Source: an uncultured Saprospiraceae bacterium
Lineage (GTDB): Bacteria > Bacteroidota > Bacteroidia > Chitinophagales > Saprospiraceae
Length of the DNA stretch: 12,461 bases
Direction: 5' to 3'
Assembly: GCA_937921525.1 (NCBI GenBank)
Contig: CAKZUM010000687.1
Span: forward strand, 1-12,461
Under the pieces are notes generated by a model, which did not search any database, was not told where the DNA came from, and saw only the letters and a program-made list of their open reading frames with translations. Below are positions 12,447-12,461 of the stretch, in pieces. How positions within the stretch are numbered: position 1 is the first letter of the stretch; the number at the start of each line of letters is the position of its first letter. The position numbers and the translations under genes were made by a program.

Positions 12447-12461
12447 GGCGCATAAAAACGA

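Overview
The window comes from a low-GC member of the Bacteroidota. The evidence is a Flavobacterium/Bacteroides-type promoter (TTTG, 19 bases, TATCTTTG) in front of the PII gene, several further TAnnTTTG boxes, a WG-repeat lipoprotein, a PF14376-type haem-binding protein, a helix-hairpin-helix plus outer-membrane-barrel protein, a bbp2-like barrel and a short type-II glutamine synthetase. The density of intergenic palindromes resembles Saprospiria-type genomes, but that placement is only an impression. No rRNA, tRNA, CRISPR, transposase or integrase gene is visible.

Left part (1-7400): six unlinked housekeeping or envelope genes. In order they are a truncated, divergent nicotinamidase-like gene (-), a ten-repeat WG lipoprotein (-), menA for menaquinone synthesis (+), a PLP-dependent serine/threonine/3-hydroxyaspartate dehydratase (+), a small membrane-anchored CxxCH haem protein (-), and a 720-residue secreted HHH plus beta-barrel protein (-). 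Almost every gap between them holds palindromic repeats: a TTGAAG-hexamer hairpin (400-587), a 26-bp-period array (1921-2018), three copies of a 46-bp compound unit (2921-3127), a 192-bp MITE-like element with 18-bp perfect inverted ends (4187-4378), and an eight-unit array whose two halves face each other (4932-5217). Two genes (menA and the HHH-barrel gene) appear to take their stop codons from a repeat.

Right part (7700-12230): a plus-strand nitrogen-assimilation block. PII (glnK) lies upstream of an Amt ammonium transporter, then an outer-membrane barrel, then glutamine synthetase II. The likely logic is that the barrel lets solute cross the outer membrane, Amt takes ammonium across the inner membrane under PII control, and GSII fixes it into glutamine. 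A strong promoter and a structured leader of about 120 nt with two competing pairings precede glnK. A second TAnnTTTG box precedes glnII. Apart from one hairpin after amtB, the gaps inside this block lack the repeat families seen on the left. The window ends in another long hairpin repeat.

The best candidates for a second look are the related compound repeats on both sides of menA and their role as stop-codon donors, the switch-like glnK leader, and the nicotinamidase homologue with a substituted catalytic aspartate. I see no clear new defence or mobile system.
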